NCBI GenBank assembly: GCA_009684515.1
Contig: WKKS01000001.1
Span: 496,001 to 560,000 of the forward strand
DNA: 64,000 nt
DNA from: Geobacter sp.
GTDB lineage: Bacteria > Desulfobacterota > Desulfuromonadia > Geobacterales > Pseudopelobacteraceae
Direction: 5' to 3'
Shown here in pieces: positions 1-9,337 of the stretch. The translations under genes and the position numbers were made by a program. Numbering within the stretch: position 1 is the stretch's first letter; each line of letters opens with the position of its first letter. A model generated the notes under the pieces. That model saw nothing but the letters and a program-made list of their open reading frames with translations, was not told where the DNA came from and ran no database searches.

Positions 1-48
1 ATTACTATCGGTTACACTCCAAAGTAAATTTTTCAAGTCGGGGCTCCG

Positions 49-2469
49 TCAGCTTTTAACTCCCAGCAACAGCTTGACCTTGGCAACCGCCTCCATTGCA
101 TCCCGTGCGTACAGGTCTGCACCAATTCGGTCAGCATATTCCTGAGTCACCACTGCCCCACCCACCATTGTAAAGGTGGTGATGCCGGCAGCTTTCAGTT
201 TTTTGACTACGTTGTCCATCTCCGACATGGTGGTTGTCATCAAGGCTGATAACCCCACCGCATCAACAGCATGCTCTTTTGCCTTGGAAATGATGGTGGC
301 AGCCGAGACATTCTTGCCGATATCAAAAACTTCAAAGCCGTGGTTTTCCAGCAGGGTACAGACGATATTTTTGCCAATGTCATGAATATCCCCTTCAACC
401 GTTGCCATCAGGATTCGCCCCAGACTTTTGAATTTCTGGCCTTTCATCTCCAGTTTAAGGCGCGCAAAACCAGCCTGCATTGTGTCGGCCGACTGCATGA
501 CCTGCGGGAGGAAATAGATATTTTTATCAAAGCGGCGACCAACCTCCTCCAGACCGGGCAAAAAGCCTTCGTTACTGATCTGAAGCGGCGCCATGCCATC
601 TTTCAGCGCCTCCTCAACCAGTGCAACGATACCATCGCGATCACCGCCTATTACCGCCTGTGTCAGGCGTTCGCGGATCGAGAGCGGCTCGTTGGATAGC
701 GGCGCCTGCACAGAGGCAGATGCCTGCTCGCCACGATAGGCCTCGATATAGGAAGTAGCTTGATGGTCACGATTTAGCAGAACCATCGCCGAGCGCCAGG
801 AATCCATCATCGGCTTGTCTTTCGGATTTATAATGGCCGCATCCAGACCGGCTTCCATTGCCATTGCAAAGAAGGCCGAAGAAATCAGTGGACGCTGCGG
901 CAGGCCAAAAGAGATATTACTGACCCCCAGAACCGTTGAAAGCCCCAACTTCTCCTTGACCATTCGAATGGCACGGAGCGTTTCAGCAGCGCGCTTCTGC
1001 TCGGCGCTGACGGTCAATGTCAGGCAATCTATGATTATGTCCGAATCCGGAATACCCAATCGGCGGGCGGCATTCCTGATGCGGCGGGCAATCGCAAGAC
1101 GCCCTTCGGCACTGTCAGGAATACCGTTTTTGTCCAGTGCCAGACCAATTACGGCGGCACCGTATTTTTTGGCCAGCGGCAGAACTTTTTTGAGACTTTT
1201 GGGCTCGCCGGAGACAGAGTTGATCAGCACCTTGCCATCAGCGGCCTTGAGTCCGGCTTCCAGGGCTGCCGGACTGGATGAGTCCAGTACCAAAGGCACA
1301 CTGGCAGCTCCGCTGGCGCAGAACACAGCCCGCTCCATGGCGGAGATTTCGTCAATTCCGGGTGCGCCGACGTTGACATCCAGCAGCGTGGCCCCGGCCT
1401 GGACCTGCTCAATCGCCTCACGCCGTATGTAGGCCACCTTCCCTTCCTGCAACTCCTGGGAATACAGTTTTTTACCGGTCGGATTGATCCGCTCGCCGAT
1501 GATGGCGGTCTTGGCGCCATTTCCCAGTGATGTCCAGCCCGAACGGCTGGAAAGGAGGGTGGCGCCGGTCGTCACCTTCTGAGTATTCCAGCTTTGCTGA
1601 ACATTGGCCAAGGCCAGTTTCATGACACGGATATGCTCGGGCGTCGTCCCGCAACAACCACCGATGACACGAACACCCATGGCAATCATTCGTTCGTGAT
1701 AAGCGGTCATTTCTTCCGGTGTTCCGGGAAAAATCGTTTTGTCACCCACCAGCTGCGGCAATCCGGCATTTGCCTGCGAGATCAGCGGCAGTGAAGTCAC
1801 ACTCCGCATGCGGCACAAGATGTCAAAAATGCCATCCACTCCCAGACCGCAGTTTGAACCGACAATGTCGGCACCGGCGGCCGCCAGTGTTATGGCGGCG
1901 GCTTCGGGTGGAGTTCCCAGAACGGAACGGCCATTGTCATCAAAAGTCAGCATGGCTATGATCGGAATGGTGGAGGAAACCTCGCGAACGGCAATAACCG
2001 CAGCACGACATTCCTTGATATCCAGAAAGGTCTCAAGACTTATCAGATCTGCCCCGGCTGACACCAGCGCCTGGGCCTGCTCACGGAATGCATCCTTCAT
2101 GGCGTCGAACGAAACCTCGCCCAGCGGTTCAACGAACTGACCGGTCGGTCCGATCGATGCCCCGACATAAGACTTTCCGTCAGCTTCCTTGCGGGCAATT
2201 TCCACGGCACGGCTGTTGATCTCGGCCAACCGGTTTTCCAGCCCGTAATGAGACAGCTTGAAACGTGTCCCGCCGAATGTATTGGTAATAATGATGTCGG
2301 CGCCGGCATTGATGTAATCCCGGTGCACCGAGGCGACGACATCCGGCATGGTCAGATTCAGCTCTTCGGGAGACTGGCCCGGTTTGAGGCCGCGCTCCTG
2401 AAGCATGGTGCCCATGGCGCCGTCAAGAATGAGCGCTTTTTCCCGTATTGCTTCAAGAAATGGTTTCAT
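49..2469 (-). CDS. metH: B12-dependent methionine synthase, form without activation domain
   Basis: Transfers a methyl group from methyltetrahydrofolate to homocysteine through cob(I)alamin in the cytosol. The 806-residue product shows, in order, a homocysteine-binding barrel (about 1-290, with the zinc-site GGCCGTTP near 270), a pterin-binding barrel (about 320-570, starting GERINPTGKK), a four-helix cap (about 595-680) and a cobalamin-binding domain (about 685-806) with the DxHxxG motif as EGDIHDIGKN. The roughly 330-residue C-terminal AdoMet activation domain of E. coli MetH is absent, so reactivation must use another protein. The ATG overlaps the stop of the upstream GerMN gene (ATGA), which indicates translational coupling in a murI-GerMN-metH unit. 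Certain at family level. Confidence 0.95.
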   Translation of the reverse strand: MKPFLEAIREKALILDGAMGTMLQERGLKPGQSPEELNLTMPDVVASVHRDYINAGADIIITNTFGGTRFKLSHYGLENRLAEINSRAVEIARKEADGKSYVGASIGPTGQFVEPLGEVSFDAMKDAFREQAQALVSAGADLISLETFLDIKECRAAVIAVREVSSTIPIIAMLTFDDNGRSVLGTPPEAAAITLAAAGADIVGSNCGLGVDGIFDILCRMRSVTSLPLISQANAGLPQLVGDKTIFPGTPEEMTAYHERMIAMGVRVIGGCCGTTPEHIRVMKLALANVQQSWNTQKVTTGATLLSSRSGWTSLGNGAKTAIIGERINPTGKKLYSQELQEGKVAYIRREAIEQVQAGATLLDVNVGAPGIDEISAMERAVFCASGAASVPLVLDSSSPAALEAGLKAADGKVLINSVSGEPKSLKKVLPLAKKYGAAVIGLALDKNGIPDSAEGRLAIARRIRNAARRLGIPDSDIIIDCLTLTVSAEQKRAAETLRAIRMVKEKLGLSTVLGVSNISFGLPQRPLISSAFFAMAMEAGLDAAIINPKDKPMMDSWRSAMVLLNRDHQATSYIEAYRGEQASASVQAPLSNEPLSIRERLTQAVIGGDRDGIVALVEEALKDGMAPLQISNEGFLPGLEEVGRRFDKNIYFLPQVMQSADTMQAGFARLKLEMKGQKFKSLGRILMATVEGDIHDIGKNIVCTLLENHGFEVFDIGKNVSAATIISKAKEHAVDAVGLSALMTTTMSEMDNVVKKLKAAGITTFTMVGGAVVTQEYADRIGADLYARDAMEAVAKVKLLLGVKS

Positions 2470-3089
2470 GGCTTTCCTTTATGCTTTTTTGTTGGTTTGG
2501 ATGGTGGAGCATCGTTCGATTCCGGACGAGGCGGTTCTGTAAGTGTATAATCGGGAAGGAGCGCTTCAGACAGATCCAGGTGACGCAGCTTCGACGCGTC
2601 GGCGCCTTCAACGGTCAGCTTTACCCTGGCGATTTGAGGAAAGTTGGCCGACACCGTATTCACAATCGAATAAACCGCCAGCATTTCAGCAGAACTGCCT
2701 GACAACATGGCTTTGGCAAAAGTGTCGTTCAAATCAATAGTGGCCAGATCCTTATCGACCCGGACTGATTTTACAACAGTACCCTCCGGCAGAGGTTCGT
2801 CAAACTCGCCAACCGGACCATTAAGAAGTTCATTAAGAACATCATTGATACAGGCATCGGTATTTTCGCAATGCTCCAGCTCGCGTGCTTCACGTTCCAA
2901 CCGAGTGCCGTCCGCCACAAAAAACAGTACAACAGTCCGCTTGCCAACTATCGGCTGCATCTGCGGTGCAACCGGAACTTCCCTGCTATCGCGGTACTTT
3001 TGCCAAATCATTATTCCAAAAACCAGGGCGATAATCAGAAATGGTATCAGCATATTTATGTTGATTTGTTTTCGCGGTTGCGACGGCAT
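2466..3089 (-). CDS. GerMN-domain membrane-anchored protein
   Basis: A 207-residue protein with an N-terminal membrane anchor (about residues 11-28, LIPFLIIALVFGIMIW) and a GerMN-type domain carrying the typical LLNGP segment and a later region about summed terms (TIDLNDTFA). In spore formers the domain occurs in GerM; in Geobacter-type bacteria similar proteins are anchored in the inner membrane with an unknown, possibly envelope-related role. I chose the ATG at 3089, two bases after the murI stop, because GGGGGAG lies at good distance upstream; the longer open frame would run into murI. A charged Lys-rich tail ends the protein. Confidence 0.8.
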   Translation of the reverse strand: MPSQPRKQININMLIPFLIIALVFGIMIWQKYRDSREVPVAPQMQPIVGKRTVVLFFVADGTRLEREARELEHCENTDACINDVLNELLNGPVGEFDEPLPEGTVVKSVRVDKDLATIDLNDTFAKAMLSGSSAEMLAVYSIVNTVSANFPQIARVKLTVEGADASKLRHLDLSEALLPDYTLTEPPRPESNDAPPSKPTKKHKGKP

Positions 3090-3091
3090 TT

Positions 3092-3910
3092 TCAGCACTC
3101 CCCCTCTTCGTTGTCCAGACAAACCTGGTACACATCCCCCAAGCGCCCGCCCAAAAACCGGTTGCCGACGCGAATGAAACCAGCCGGTATATCGCTGACA
3201 TAATAGTGGTGATTCCCTTTTTCCGCCTCCGGCCGAAGCAGATTTCTATCGGCCAGGATCGAGGCGACAGTTCGAGCGGTTTCTTCTGCCGAATCCACCA
3301 GCGCCACCTGCGGCCCCATAATCTCGGCAATCAGGGGTTTCAGCAGCGGATAGTGCGTGCATCCCAACACCAGAGTGTCCACGGCGGCATCTTTCAGCTC
3401 CTGCAAATAACATTCGGCCGTCAGACGCGCTACCTGGTTATCAGTCCACCCCTCTTCGGCCAATGGAACAAAAAGCGGACAAGCACGAGTCAAGACTTCA
3501 GCTTCCGGCCTGAGCCGTTTAATCGCACGAGTATAGGCACTGCTGCGGATTGTACCGGCCGTGCCGATCACACCAATCCGGCCTGCCCGGCTAACCTCTG
3601 CCGCCCGACGGGCCCCCGGTTCGATAACACCGACCACCGGTATCGACAGCATTCGCTTAAGGCTTGGGAGCGCCACAGCAGAAGCGGTATTGCAGGCCAC
3701 CACCAGCAGCTTGATATCGCGTTTGAGCAGAAAGGCTGCTATTTCAGCAGCGTAACGGGTAACCGTTTCCGGAGATTTTGTGCCATAAGGCACCCGGGCG
3801 GTATCGCCAAAATAGACCGTGTCTTCCTGAGGTAGTTCGCGGATGATCTCACGCAGAACAGTAAGTCCCCCTACACCGGAATCAAATATGCCTATGGATC
3901 TCCATGACAC
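3092..3910 (-). CDS. murI: Glutamate racemase
   Basis: Interconverts L- and D-glutamate for peptidoglycan synthesis in the cytosol. The 272-residue product carries the family hallmarks: IGIFDSGVGGLTV at the N-terminus, the catalytic cysteine in VVACNTASA (about residue 75), and the second catalytic cysteine in LGCTHYPLL (about residue 186). Length is normal for the family. It is the first gene of a minus-strand unit with the GerMN gene and metH. The region upstream (3911-4222) is shared with the divergent glgC. Confidence 0.95.
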   Translation of the reverse strand: MSWRSIGIFDSGVGGLTVLREIIRELPQEDTVYFGDTARVPYGTKSPETVTRYAAEIAAFLLKRDIKLLVVACNTASAVALPSLKRMLSIPVVGVIEPGARRAAEVSRAGRIGVIGTAGTIRSSAYTRAIKRLRPEAEVLTRACPLFVPLAEEGWTDNQVARLTAECYLQELKDAAVDTLVLGCTHYPLLKPLIAEIMGPQVALVDSAEETARTVASILADRNLLRPEAEKGNHHYYVSDIPAGFIRVGNRFLGGRLGDVYQVCLDNEEGEC

Positions 3911-4222
3911 TATTACGCACCCTCAAAAGGAAATTTCCACTCGTCTGAATTGGGAACTATATACCTTTATTCGTCAATCAGGCAAGCCATTTGCTCGATT
4001 CAGCCCGCATTACATGGGCCATCCTCATACAACTTGACGTAACGCTTAAAATTGCTTATTTTTCATATCAACAATTTATTAATCAAAGTAATTTTGGCAA
4101 AACGTCCTCCTCCGCCAGCTCACAATATGACCGGCAAAATACAAACTGATATCAGCAGCAATCAGGATCTTCTTGAGACTGCTTTTTATGCATTTGAACT
4201 ACACTAAAGGAGGGAAATAGAG
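3911..4222. other. Intergenic region between divergent murI and glgC
   Basis: About 310 bases without a convincing gene. It is AT-richer than its surroundings. It holds a sigma-70-like promoter pointing to glgC (see 4034-4062) and a strong ribosome binding site (AAGGAGGG) just before glgC. I could not pick out an equally good promoter for murI. Confidence 0.6.
4034..4062 (+). promoter_or_regulatory. Sigma-70-type promoter of glgC
   Basis: TTGACG at 4034-4039 and TATTTT at 4057-4062 are separated by 17 bases. The predicted start near 4069 would leave a leader of about 155 bases before glgC. Inferred from consensus matching only. Confidence 0.5.
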
Positions 4223-5464
4223 ATGTATTCCATAGACAATGTTGGCAGAAACACCATCGCAATGGTGCTGGCAGGGGGAAAAGGCGAACGGCTCAGCCCG
4301 TTGACGATTCGCAGGGCAAAGCCCAGCGTCGCCTTTGGCGGAAAATACAAGATCATCGACTTTGTATTGAGCAACCTGTTCAACTCCGGCATCAAAAAAG
4401 TCTATATCCTGACCCAGTACCGGGCCTACTCGCTCAACAAGCATATCCGTGAGTCCTGGGGCAAGTGGACCGGATTGGGTGAATTCTACGTTGCTATTTC
4501 CCCTGAAACCAGCAGCGAGAGCGAAGAGTGGTTCAAAGGTACGGCCGATGCCATCCTTCAGTACCTCCGCTTCGTTGAGTCGTCGGACGCCGACTATGTA
4601 GCCATCTTTGGCGGTGATCATATCTATAAGATGGACATCACCCAAATGATCAATTCGCACCGCATGAACCGGGCCGACATAACCATTGCCGCACTGGAAG
4701 TACCCACTGATGAAGCAAATCGTTTCGGCATACTTTCGGTTGATGATGATTCCCGCGTGGTCGCCTTCAACGAAAAACCTGCCAATCCTGAAACCATTCC
4801 GGGAAGAGAGACCTGCTTCGCCTCCATGGGAAATTACATATTCCCCACCAAGAAGCTGATCGAGGTACTACTGGAAGGGAAAAAACAGCATGAGGATCTT
4901 GATTTCGGAAAACATGTTATTCCGATGATGCTGGAAAGCGGAGACAGAGTTTTCGCCTACAACTTCAACGACAATATCATCCCCGGTATGCGAGCGGAAG
5001 AACGCGGCTACTGGAAGGACGTCGGCACGATTGACTCCTACTATGAAGCTAACATGGATCTGATCCATATTTCTCCACAGTTGAACCTATATAACTACAA
5101 GTGGCCGATTCTGACCAACCAGGGCAATCTTCCCCCGGCCAAAACTGTCTTTGACGATGGCGAAAGACGAGGAGAAAACATAAATTCATACGTATGCGCC
5201 GGCTGCATCACCAGCGGCAGCACCGTTAACCGCTCAATCCTCGGGCCGCTCTGCAAAATCAACAGTTTCAGCCTGGTGGAAGACTCAATTCTGTTTGAAA
5301 ACGTCACAGTTGGACGCCATGTCAGGATTAAAAAAGCAATCATCGACAAAGGGGTCGTAATCACGGACGGTTCAATAATCGGCTACAATCATGACGACGA
5401 CCGCGCTAACGGCTACACTGTAACCGACTCGGGGATTGTCGTGATTCCGAGGAAGGATAAATGA
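4223..5464 (+). CDS. glgC: Glucose-1-phosphate adenylyltransferase
   Basis: Makes ADP-glucose from ATP and glucose-1-phosphate, the committed step of bacterial glycogen synthesis. The 413-residue protein has the nucleotidyltransferase start AMVLAGGKGERLSPLT, the FGGKYKIIDF segment, the GGDHIYKMD motif, and a C-terminal left-handed beta-helix (about 300-400) with hexapeptide-like repeats. Length is typical of bacterial GlgC. It stands alone, with a long leader and a good ribosome binding site, and is closed by the terminator at 5506-5541. No other glycogen gene is in the window. Confidence 0.95.
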   Translation: MYSIDNVGRNTIAMVLAGGKGERLSPLTIRRAKPSVAFGGKYKIIDFVLSNLFNSGIKKVYILTQYRAYSLNKHIRESWGKWTGLGEFYVAISPETSSESEEWFKGTADAILQYLRFVESSDADYVAIFGGDHIYKMDITQMINSHRMNRADITIAALEVPTDEANRFGILSVDDDSRVVAFNEKPANPETIPGRETCFASMGNYIFPTKKLIEVLLEGKKQHEDLDFGKHVIPMMLESGDRVFAYNFNDNIIPGMRAEERGYWKDVGTIDSYYEANMDLIHISPQLNLYNYKWPILTNQGNLPPAKTVFDDGERRGENINSYVCAGCITSGSTVNRSILGPLCKINSFSLVEDSILFENVTVGRHVRIKKAIIDKGVVITDGSIIGYNHDDDRANGYTVTDSGIVVIPRKDK

Positions 5465-5505
5465 TCTAAAGCTGACTGTTGAAAAAATGATTCCGGCATA
5501 AAATG

Positions 5506-5541
5506 AAAAGGGGAAGAATGTCTGAACATTCTTCCCCTTTT
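5506..5541. terminator. Bidirectional intrinsic terminator
   Basis: A perfect 15-base-pair inverted repeat (5506-5520 with 5527-5541; GGGGAAGAATG arm, 6-base loop TCTGAA) flanked by A and T runs on both sides. It sits between glgC and the convergent minus-strand unit ending at 5576, so it can stop both. Confidence 0.9.
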
Positions 5542-5575
5542 AGGTTCGTAGTCGCAGCGCTGCACAATTTAAACA

Positions 5576-6079
5576 CTACCCCTTCAAAGCCCTGACCAGC
5601 AGCTCATAATCCTCCAGCAGCGACTGCAGGTCTTCTTCATGTTCTACCTCCTGCTGCAGGATGGTCAAAACCATGTTGTAGGTGACCGGGTCTTTTTCTC
5701 TGGTTATGTCCATCAGGCGCTTGTAAACACCTATTGCACATTGCTCCCCTTTGATGTTCTGCTCCAGCAGAGTTTTTACAAAAGGATCATCCGGCGCTTC
5801 GTAACCGCAGTTGGTATGCTTGTACCACTCTTCCGGCTTGGTGACCGGCACACCCCCCAACTGAATGATGCGCATGGCGACCATGTCGGCGTGCATCAGC
5901 TCTTCGGTGGCATGCTGCAGCAGTTCTGCTCCGACCGCATCCTTCATCGGCCCTTTGACCAGTTTGGCTCCCAGCCAGTATTGATAATAGGCCAGCCACT
6001 CGTCGCTGTAAGCCTTTCGCAACAGCCCCAGCAGTTCATCTACGTCCATCCCGATTATCTCGCGTCCTTTTGATCCCAT
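5576..6079 (-). CDS. Ferritin-like (Dps-like) iron-binding protein
   Basis: A 167-residue four-helix ferritin-like protein. The spaced Glu/His ligands of a di-iron site are visible: YSDEWLAYYQY in helix 1, HATEELMHADM in helix 2, KGEQCAIGVY in helix 3 and QQEVEHEEDL in helix 4. The pattern is closest to the Dps-like/bacterioferritin-like group that oxidises and stores iron or detoxifies peroxide; the exact subfamily is inferred. The ATG follows AGGAGAGGAATCA. It is the last gene of a long minus-strand series and is followed by the terminator at 5506-5541. Confidence 0.8.
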   Translation of the reverse strand: MGSKGREIIGMDVDELLGLLRKAYSDEWLAYYQYWLGAKLVKGPMKDAVGAELLQHATEELMHADMVAMRIIQLGGVPVTKPEEWYKHTNCGYEAPDDPFVKTLLEQNIKGEQCAIGVYKRLMDITREKDPVTYNMVLTILQQEVEHEEDLQSLLEDYELLVRALKG

Positions 6080-6107
6080 TGATTCCTCTCCTTTCTAAGA
6101 TTAAATT

Positions 6108-6722
6108 TCACCCCTTAAGTTTGAAGGCGATTTTGGCCACGTGGGCACCCTGAAAGCGCGCTCCGGCCAATTCATTTTCACTCGGCATCCGCTCTCCCTG
6201 GCCACCCGCGATGGTTGAGGCGCCGTAGGGAGAACACCCGGTTATCTCGGAAATCCCCATCTGCCCGGCGAAGGAGTACGGCAGACCTACCACCACCATT
6301 CCCTGATGCAGCAGCGTTGTGTGGAAACTGAGAATGGTCGATTCCTGCCCGCCATGCTGGGTGGCAGAACTCACAAAAACGCTGCCAACCTTGCCGACCA
6401 GGGCCCCTTTCATCCATAGTCCGCCGGTTGCATCCAGAAACTGGCGCATCTGGCCGCACATATTGCCGAAGCGGGTCGGTGTACCGAAGATGATTGCATC
6501 GGCCTCGGCCAGATCATCAACAGTAGCAACCGGGATATGGGCCATCCCTTTCTGGGCGTCAACCGCCCCCATCATCCCCAGCACTTCGTCCGTCAATGTT
6601 TCAGGAACGCGCTTGATGAGCGCCTCGCAACCGGCCACTTCACGAACACCTTCCGCAACCGCTTCGGCCATACGGTAAATATGACCATACATGCTGTAGT
6701 GTACTATCAATATCTTGCACAT
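6108..6722 (-). CDS. wrbA: NAD(P)H:quinone oxidoreductase, WrbA family
   Basis: A flavodoxin-fold protein of 204 residues that reduces quinones by two electrons with FMN. The phosphate-binding loop near the N-terminus ([14 protein letters not shown]), the GTPTRFGNM segment and the SATQHGGQE segment are characteristic of WrbA, and the length matches. It lies 37 bases from pirin and 28 bases from the ferritin-like gene in the same direction, consistent with a role against redox or quinone stress. A strong AAGGGGGT precedes the ATG. Confidence 0.93.
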   Translation of the reverse strand: MCKILIVHYSMYGHIYRMAEAVAEGVREVAGCEALIKRVPETLTDEVLGMMGAVDAQKGMAHIPVATVDDLAEADAIIFGTPTRFGNMCGQMRQFLDATGGLWMKGALVGKVGSVFVSSATQHGGQESTILSFHTTLLHQGMVVVGLPYSFAGQMGISEITGCSPYGASTIAGGQGERMPSENELAGARFQGAHVAKIAFKLKG

Positions 6723-6759
6723 GATCCTACCCCCTTTTCAGTCAACCTAATTTGAGTGG

Positions 6760-7662
6760 CTACTTGACAAATGTGCCAAGCTTGTATTCCTCAAAAGCAA
6801 CCTTCAACTCCTCCTGGGTATTCATCACAACCGGGCCGTACCAGGCGACCGGCTCTCCGAGAGGTTTGCCGGATACGAACAGGAAGCGCAGCGGCTTGTC
6901 GATGGTCGCCACCTGCACCGAACTGCCGGCATGTTCGTACAACACCACGGTTTCAGGCGCACAGACGCAGCGCCGCTCGGTATCCGACCAACCGTGCCCG
7001 ACCATTTCATAAGCGTAAGCATCACGCTGGTCATCGAAATACCCCTCCCCCTCCAGGACATAGGCAAAGGCGGTGTGTCCGGTCGGCAGATAATGGGAGA
7101 ATACCGTACCGGCCGGCACGCTGATATCAAGCATTTCCGGCTCAATCACAATATAGCCGACCGGTCCTTTCGCCCCTCCGACCTCACCGGCAATAACCTT
7201 GACCGTTACGCCGTTTTCAAATTTCACCAGCGGAATGTCGGATGCTTTTACATCCCGATAGCGGGGCGCCATCATCTTCTGCGCAGACGGCAGGTTGGCC
7301 CAGAGCTGGAAACCCCACATGGTGCCGGTCGGGCTCAATTGCGGCATTTCCTGGTGAATGATCCCGCTGCCGGCGGTCATCCACTGCACATCGCCGGCAG
7401 AGATGACACCCTTGTTGCCCATGCTGTCGCCATGTTCCACCAAACCTTCCAGAACGTAGGTGATGGTTTCGATGCCGCGGTGGGGATGCCAGGGGAAACC
7501 GGCCAGATACTCGTCCGGGTTGGAGGTATGAAAATCATCCAGCATCAGGAACGGGTCGAACTGCGGCACCTGGGAATAGCCGAAAGCACGGTTGAGGTGC
7601 ACACCGGCCCCTTCGACAGTGGGACGGCTTTTGAATATTTTGGCAATGCGACGGATGGTCAT
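6760..7662 (-). CDS. Pirin family protein
   Basis: A two-cupin protein of 300 residues. The N-terminal cupin shows the pirin iron-site segment FPWHPHRGIETITYVLEG and the later HGDSMGN and GSGIIHQEM segments; a C-terminal cupin follows. Bacterial pirins can act as quercetin dioxygenases or regulators, and the substrate cannot be read from sequence. The ATG at 7662 is preceded by GGGAGG at 6 bases; the longer frame to 7695 lacks this and overlaps the upstream gene. It sits with OYE, WrbA and a ferritin-like protein. Confidence 0.9.
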   Translation of the reverse strand: MTIRRIAKIFKSRPTVEGAGVHLNRAFGYSQVPQFDPFLMLDDFHTSNPDEYLAGFPWHPHRGIETITYVLEGLVEHGDSMGNKGVISAGDVQWMTAGSGIIHQEMPQLSPTGTMWGFQLWANLPSAQKMMAPRYRDVKASDIPLVKFENGVTVKVIAGEVGGAKGPVGYIVIEPEMLDISVPAGTVFSHYLPTGHTAFAYVLEGEGYFDDQRDAYAYEMVGHGWSDTERRCVCAPETVVLYEHAGSSVQVATIDKPLRFLFVSGKPLGEPVAWYGPVVMNTQEELKVAFEEYKLGTFVK

Positions 7663-7675
7663 GTACTGCCTCCCT

Positions 7676-8215
7676 TCATGGTCGATCGGTTGCATCCGGA
7701 AGAGGCTCGCTCCGGGACGTATTCCTGTAAAATTCCAGCTCGTCTTTCATGATCAGCAGTTCTGCCAGCATACGCTCCTCATTCAGAACCATTCCCCGGA
7801 TACGCGAAATGGTCAGGGTAGTGGTAAGGAACGAAAGTAGACGCATGAACATCTCCCAGTAAATCAGGTAGGAGCGCGAATAGGGGTGATTGGTATATTT
7901 ATCAGACAGATACCAGACGATGGCCGAGACAACCGCCACCTGCAGCCCAAGCCGCCTCCCGCAGTACCAGGAAGATATTGCTACCGGGATGAAGTAAAAT
8001 ATAAAAAATCCGAATTCGTAACCGGTTATGTAATCGAGCCAGCCGATGCCTAGCAAAACCAGAAAACTGACGATGCTTATGGAGCCGCACTGGCCCGCAA
8101 AAGCATTCGGATGAGAAAAACGCCAGTTATTGAGAGAATTTCTGAAATCCGCTGTCAAGACCATCACCCCCGTAAAACGGTTCGTCATCTTTATTGTATC
8201 GCAACCATCTCCCAT
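7676..8215 (-). CDS. Membrane protein resembling the sensor half of a diguanylate cyclase
   Basis: I do not recognise a named family. The product of up to 179 residues has about four hydrophobic segments and a charged, probably coiled C-terminus (VLNEERMLAELLIMKDELEF). Its membrane part resembles the N-terminal region of the GGDEF protein at 45342: both carry a WxDxITGxx motif followed by an aromatic stretch, (I/V)P(V) and a Trp. Here no catalytic domain follows. The start is uncertain: ATG at 8215 or at 8188; neither has a good ribosome binding site. It lies between the OYE and pirin genes in the same direction. Confidence 0.65.
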   Translation of the reverse strand: MGDGCDTIKMTNRFTGVMVLTADFRNSLNNWRFSHPNAFAGQCGSISIVSFLVLLGIGWLDYITGYEFGFFIFYFIPVAISSWYCGRRLGLQVAVVSAIVWYLSDKYTNHPYSRSYLIYWEMFMRLLSFLTTTLTISRIRGMVLNEERMLAELLIMKDELEFYRNTSRSEPLPDATDRP

Positions 8216-8223
8216 ATCTACGA

Positions 8224-9315
8224 CTAACCGGCAGAGAAGGGATAATCAGCATATCCGACCGGACCGGGCGTATAGAAGGTCGCCTGATCGGCTTCGGCCA
8301 GCGCAGCCCCGCTCTTCATCCGCTCAACCAGATCAGGGTTTGAGATGAAAGGGCGGCCATAGGCAATCAGGTCAGCCGCGCCGCTCTGCAGATCAGCTTC
8401 GGCCCGCTCCCGGTCATAACCGCCGGAGAGTATAATCGCCCGTCCGCCGCCAGCGCGGAATTCATGGCAGACGGCTTTTACGGTAACCGGATCCGGCTTG
8501 GGCGCGCCCATGGCCGAGTGATCCACCAGATGCAGATAGGCCAGTCCGAGGCGGCCAAGACCTGCTGCAAGTTCGGCATACTGGAGGGCGATCCCGTCAT
8601 AAGTGCCGCTCATATCGTTGAAGACACCATGGGGGGAAAGTCGGATTCCGAGACGATCGGCGCCGATTGCGGCAACAACCTCCCTGGCGACTTCCAGGGC
8701 AAAAAGGTTGCGGGCGGACGCGTCGCCACCGTAGGCATCATTGCGCCGATTGGAACCGGGGTCGAGAAACTGGGTGATCAGGTAGCCGTTGGCTCCATGC
8801 AGCTCGACACCGTCAAAACCGGCAACGATGGCGTTACGGGCGGCCTGGACGAATTCATCAACCGCCAACCGTATATCCTCCAGCGTCATCTCGCGCGGCA
8901 TATCATAGGGCTGTTCCCCCTGGATATCGGTCCAGATCCTACCGCTCATGGCGACCGCCGAAGGAGCCACCAACTCCGCACCGGGCGGCAGGTTCAGCAG
9001 GTTTCCCACCCGGCCGACATGCATCAACTGGATAAAGATTTTGCCGCCCCGCCCGTGAACAGCATCGGTTACCAGTTTCCAGCCGACAATCTGTGCCGGT
9101 GAAAACATGCCCGGAATGCGGGCATACCCCAACCCGTTGGGTGACGGCGAGGTTCCTTCGGTGATGATCAATCCCGCACCCGCCCGCTGTCCGTAATACT
9201 TGGCCATCAGTTCGTTTGGCAGGTTGCCGGGTGCCCGGGAACGGGTCATGGGGGACATGACGACCCGATTTTTGAGATCAATTCCAGCAAGCTGGCAATT
9301 TGAAAAAAGTTTCAT
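8224..9315 (-). CDS. NADH:flavin oxidoreductase, Old Yellow Enzyme family
   Basis: A 363-residue FMN-dependent ene-reductase of the NemA/OYE type, which reduces activated alkenes, quinones or nitro compounds. Visible features are KNRVVMSPMTRSRA near the N-terminus, the HGANGYLITQFLDP active-site segment (His and Asn bind the substrate oxygen), RLSPHGVFND, and the C-terminal AYGRPFISNPDL phosphate-binding region. The ATG at 9315 follows AGGA at 7 bases; the upstream extension to 9396 would overlap the MocA-like gene. Physiological substrate unknown. Confidence 0.93.
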   Translation of the reverse strand: MKLFSNCQLAGIDLKNRVVMSPMTRSRAPGNLPNELMAKYYGQRAGAGLIITEGTSPSPNGLGYARIPGMFSPAQIVGWKLVTDAVHGRGGKIFIQLMHVGRVGNLLNLPPGAELVAPSAVAMSGRIWTDIQGEQPYDMPREMTLEDIRLAVDEFVQAARNAIVAGFDGVELHGANGYLITQFLDPGSNRRNDAYGGDASARNLFALEVAREVVAAIGADRLGIRLSPHGVFNDMSGTYDGIALQYAELAAGLGRLGLAYLHLVDHSAMGAPKPDPVTVKAVCHEFRAGGGRAIILSGGYDRERAEADLQSGAADLIAYGRPFISNPDLVERMKSGAALAEADQATFYTPGPVGYADYPFSAG

Positions 9316-9337
9316 CAGACAATCCTTTCTTATTACT

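Noticed and set aside
815-1432. A 205-codon open frame on the plus strand opposite metH
   Set aside because: Antisense to the pterin-binding domain of metH, with an abnormal Ser/Arg-rich translation.
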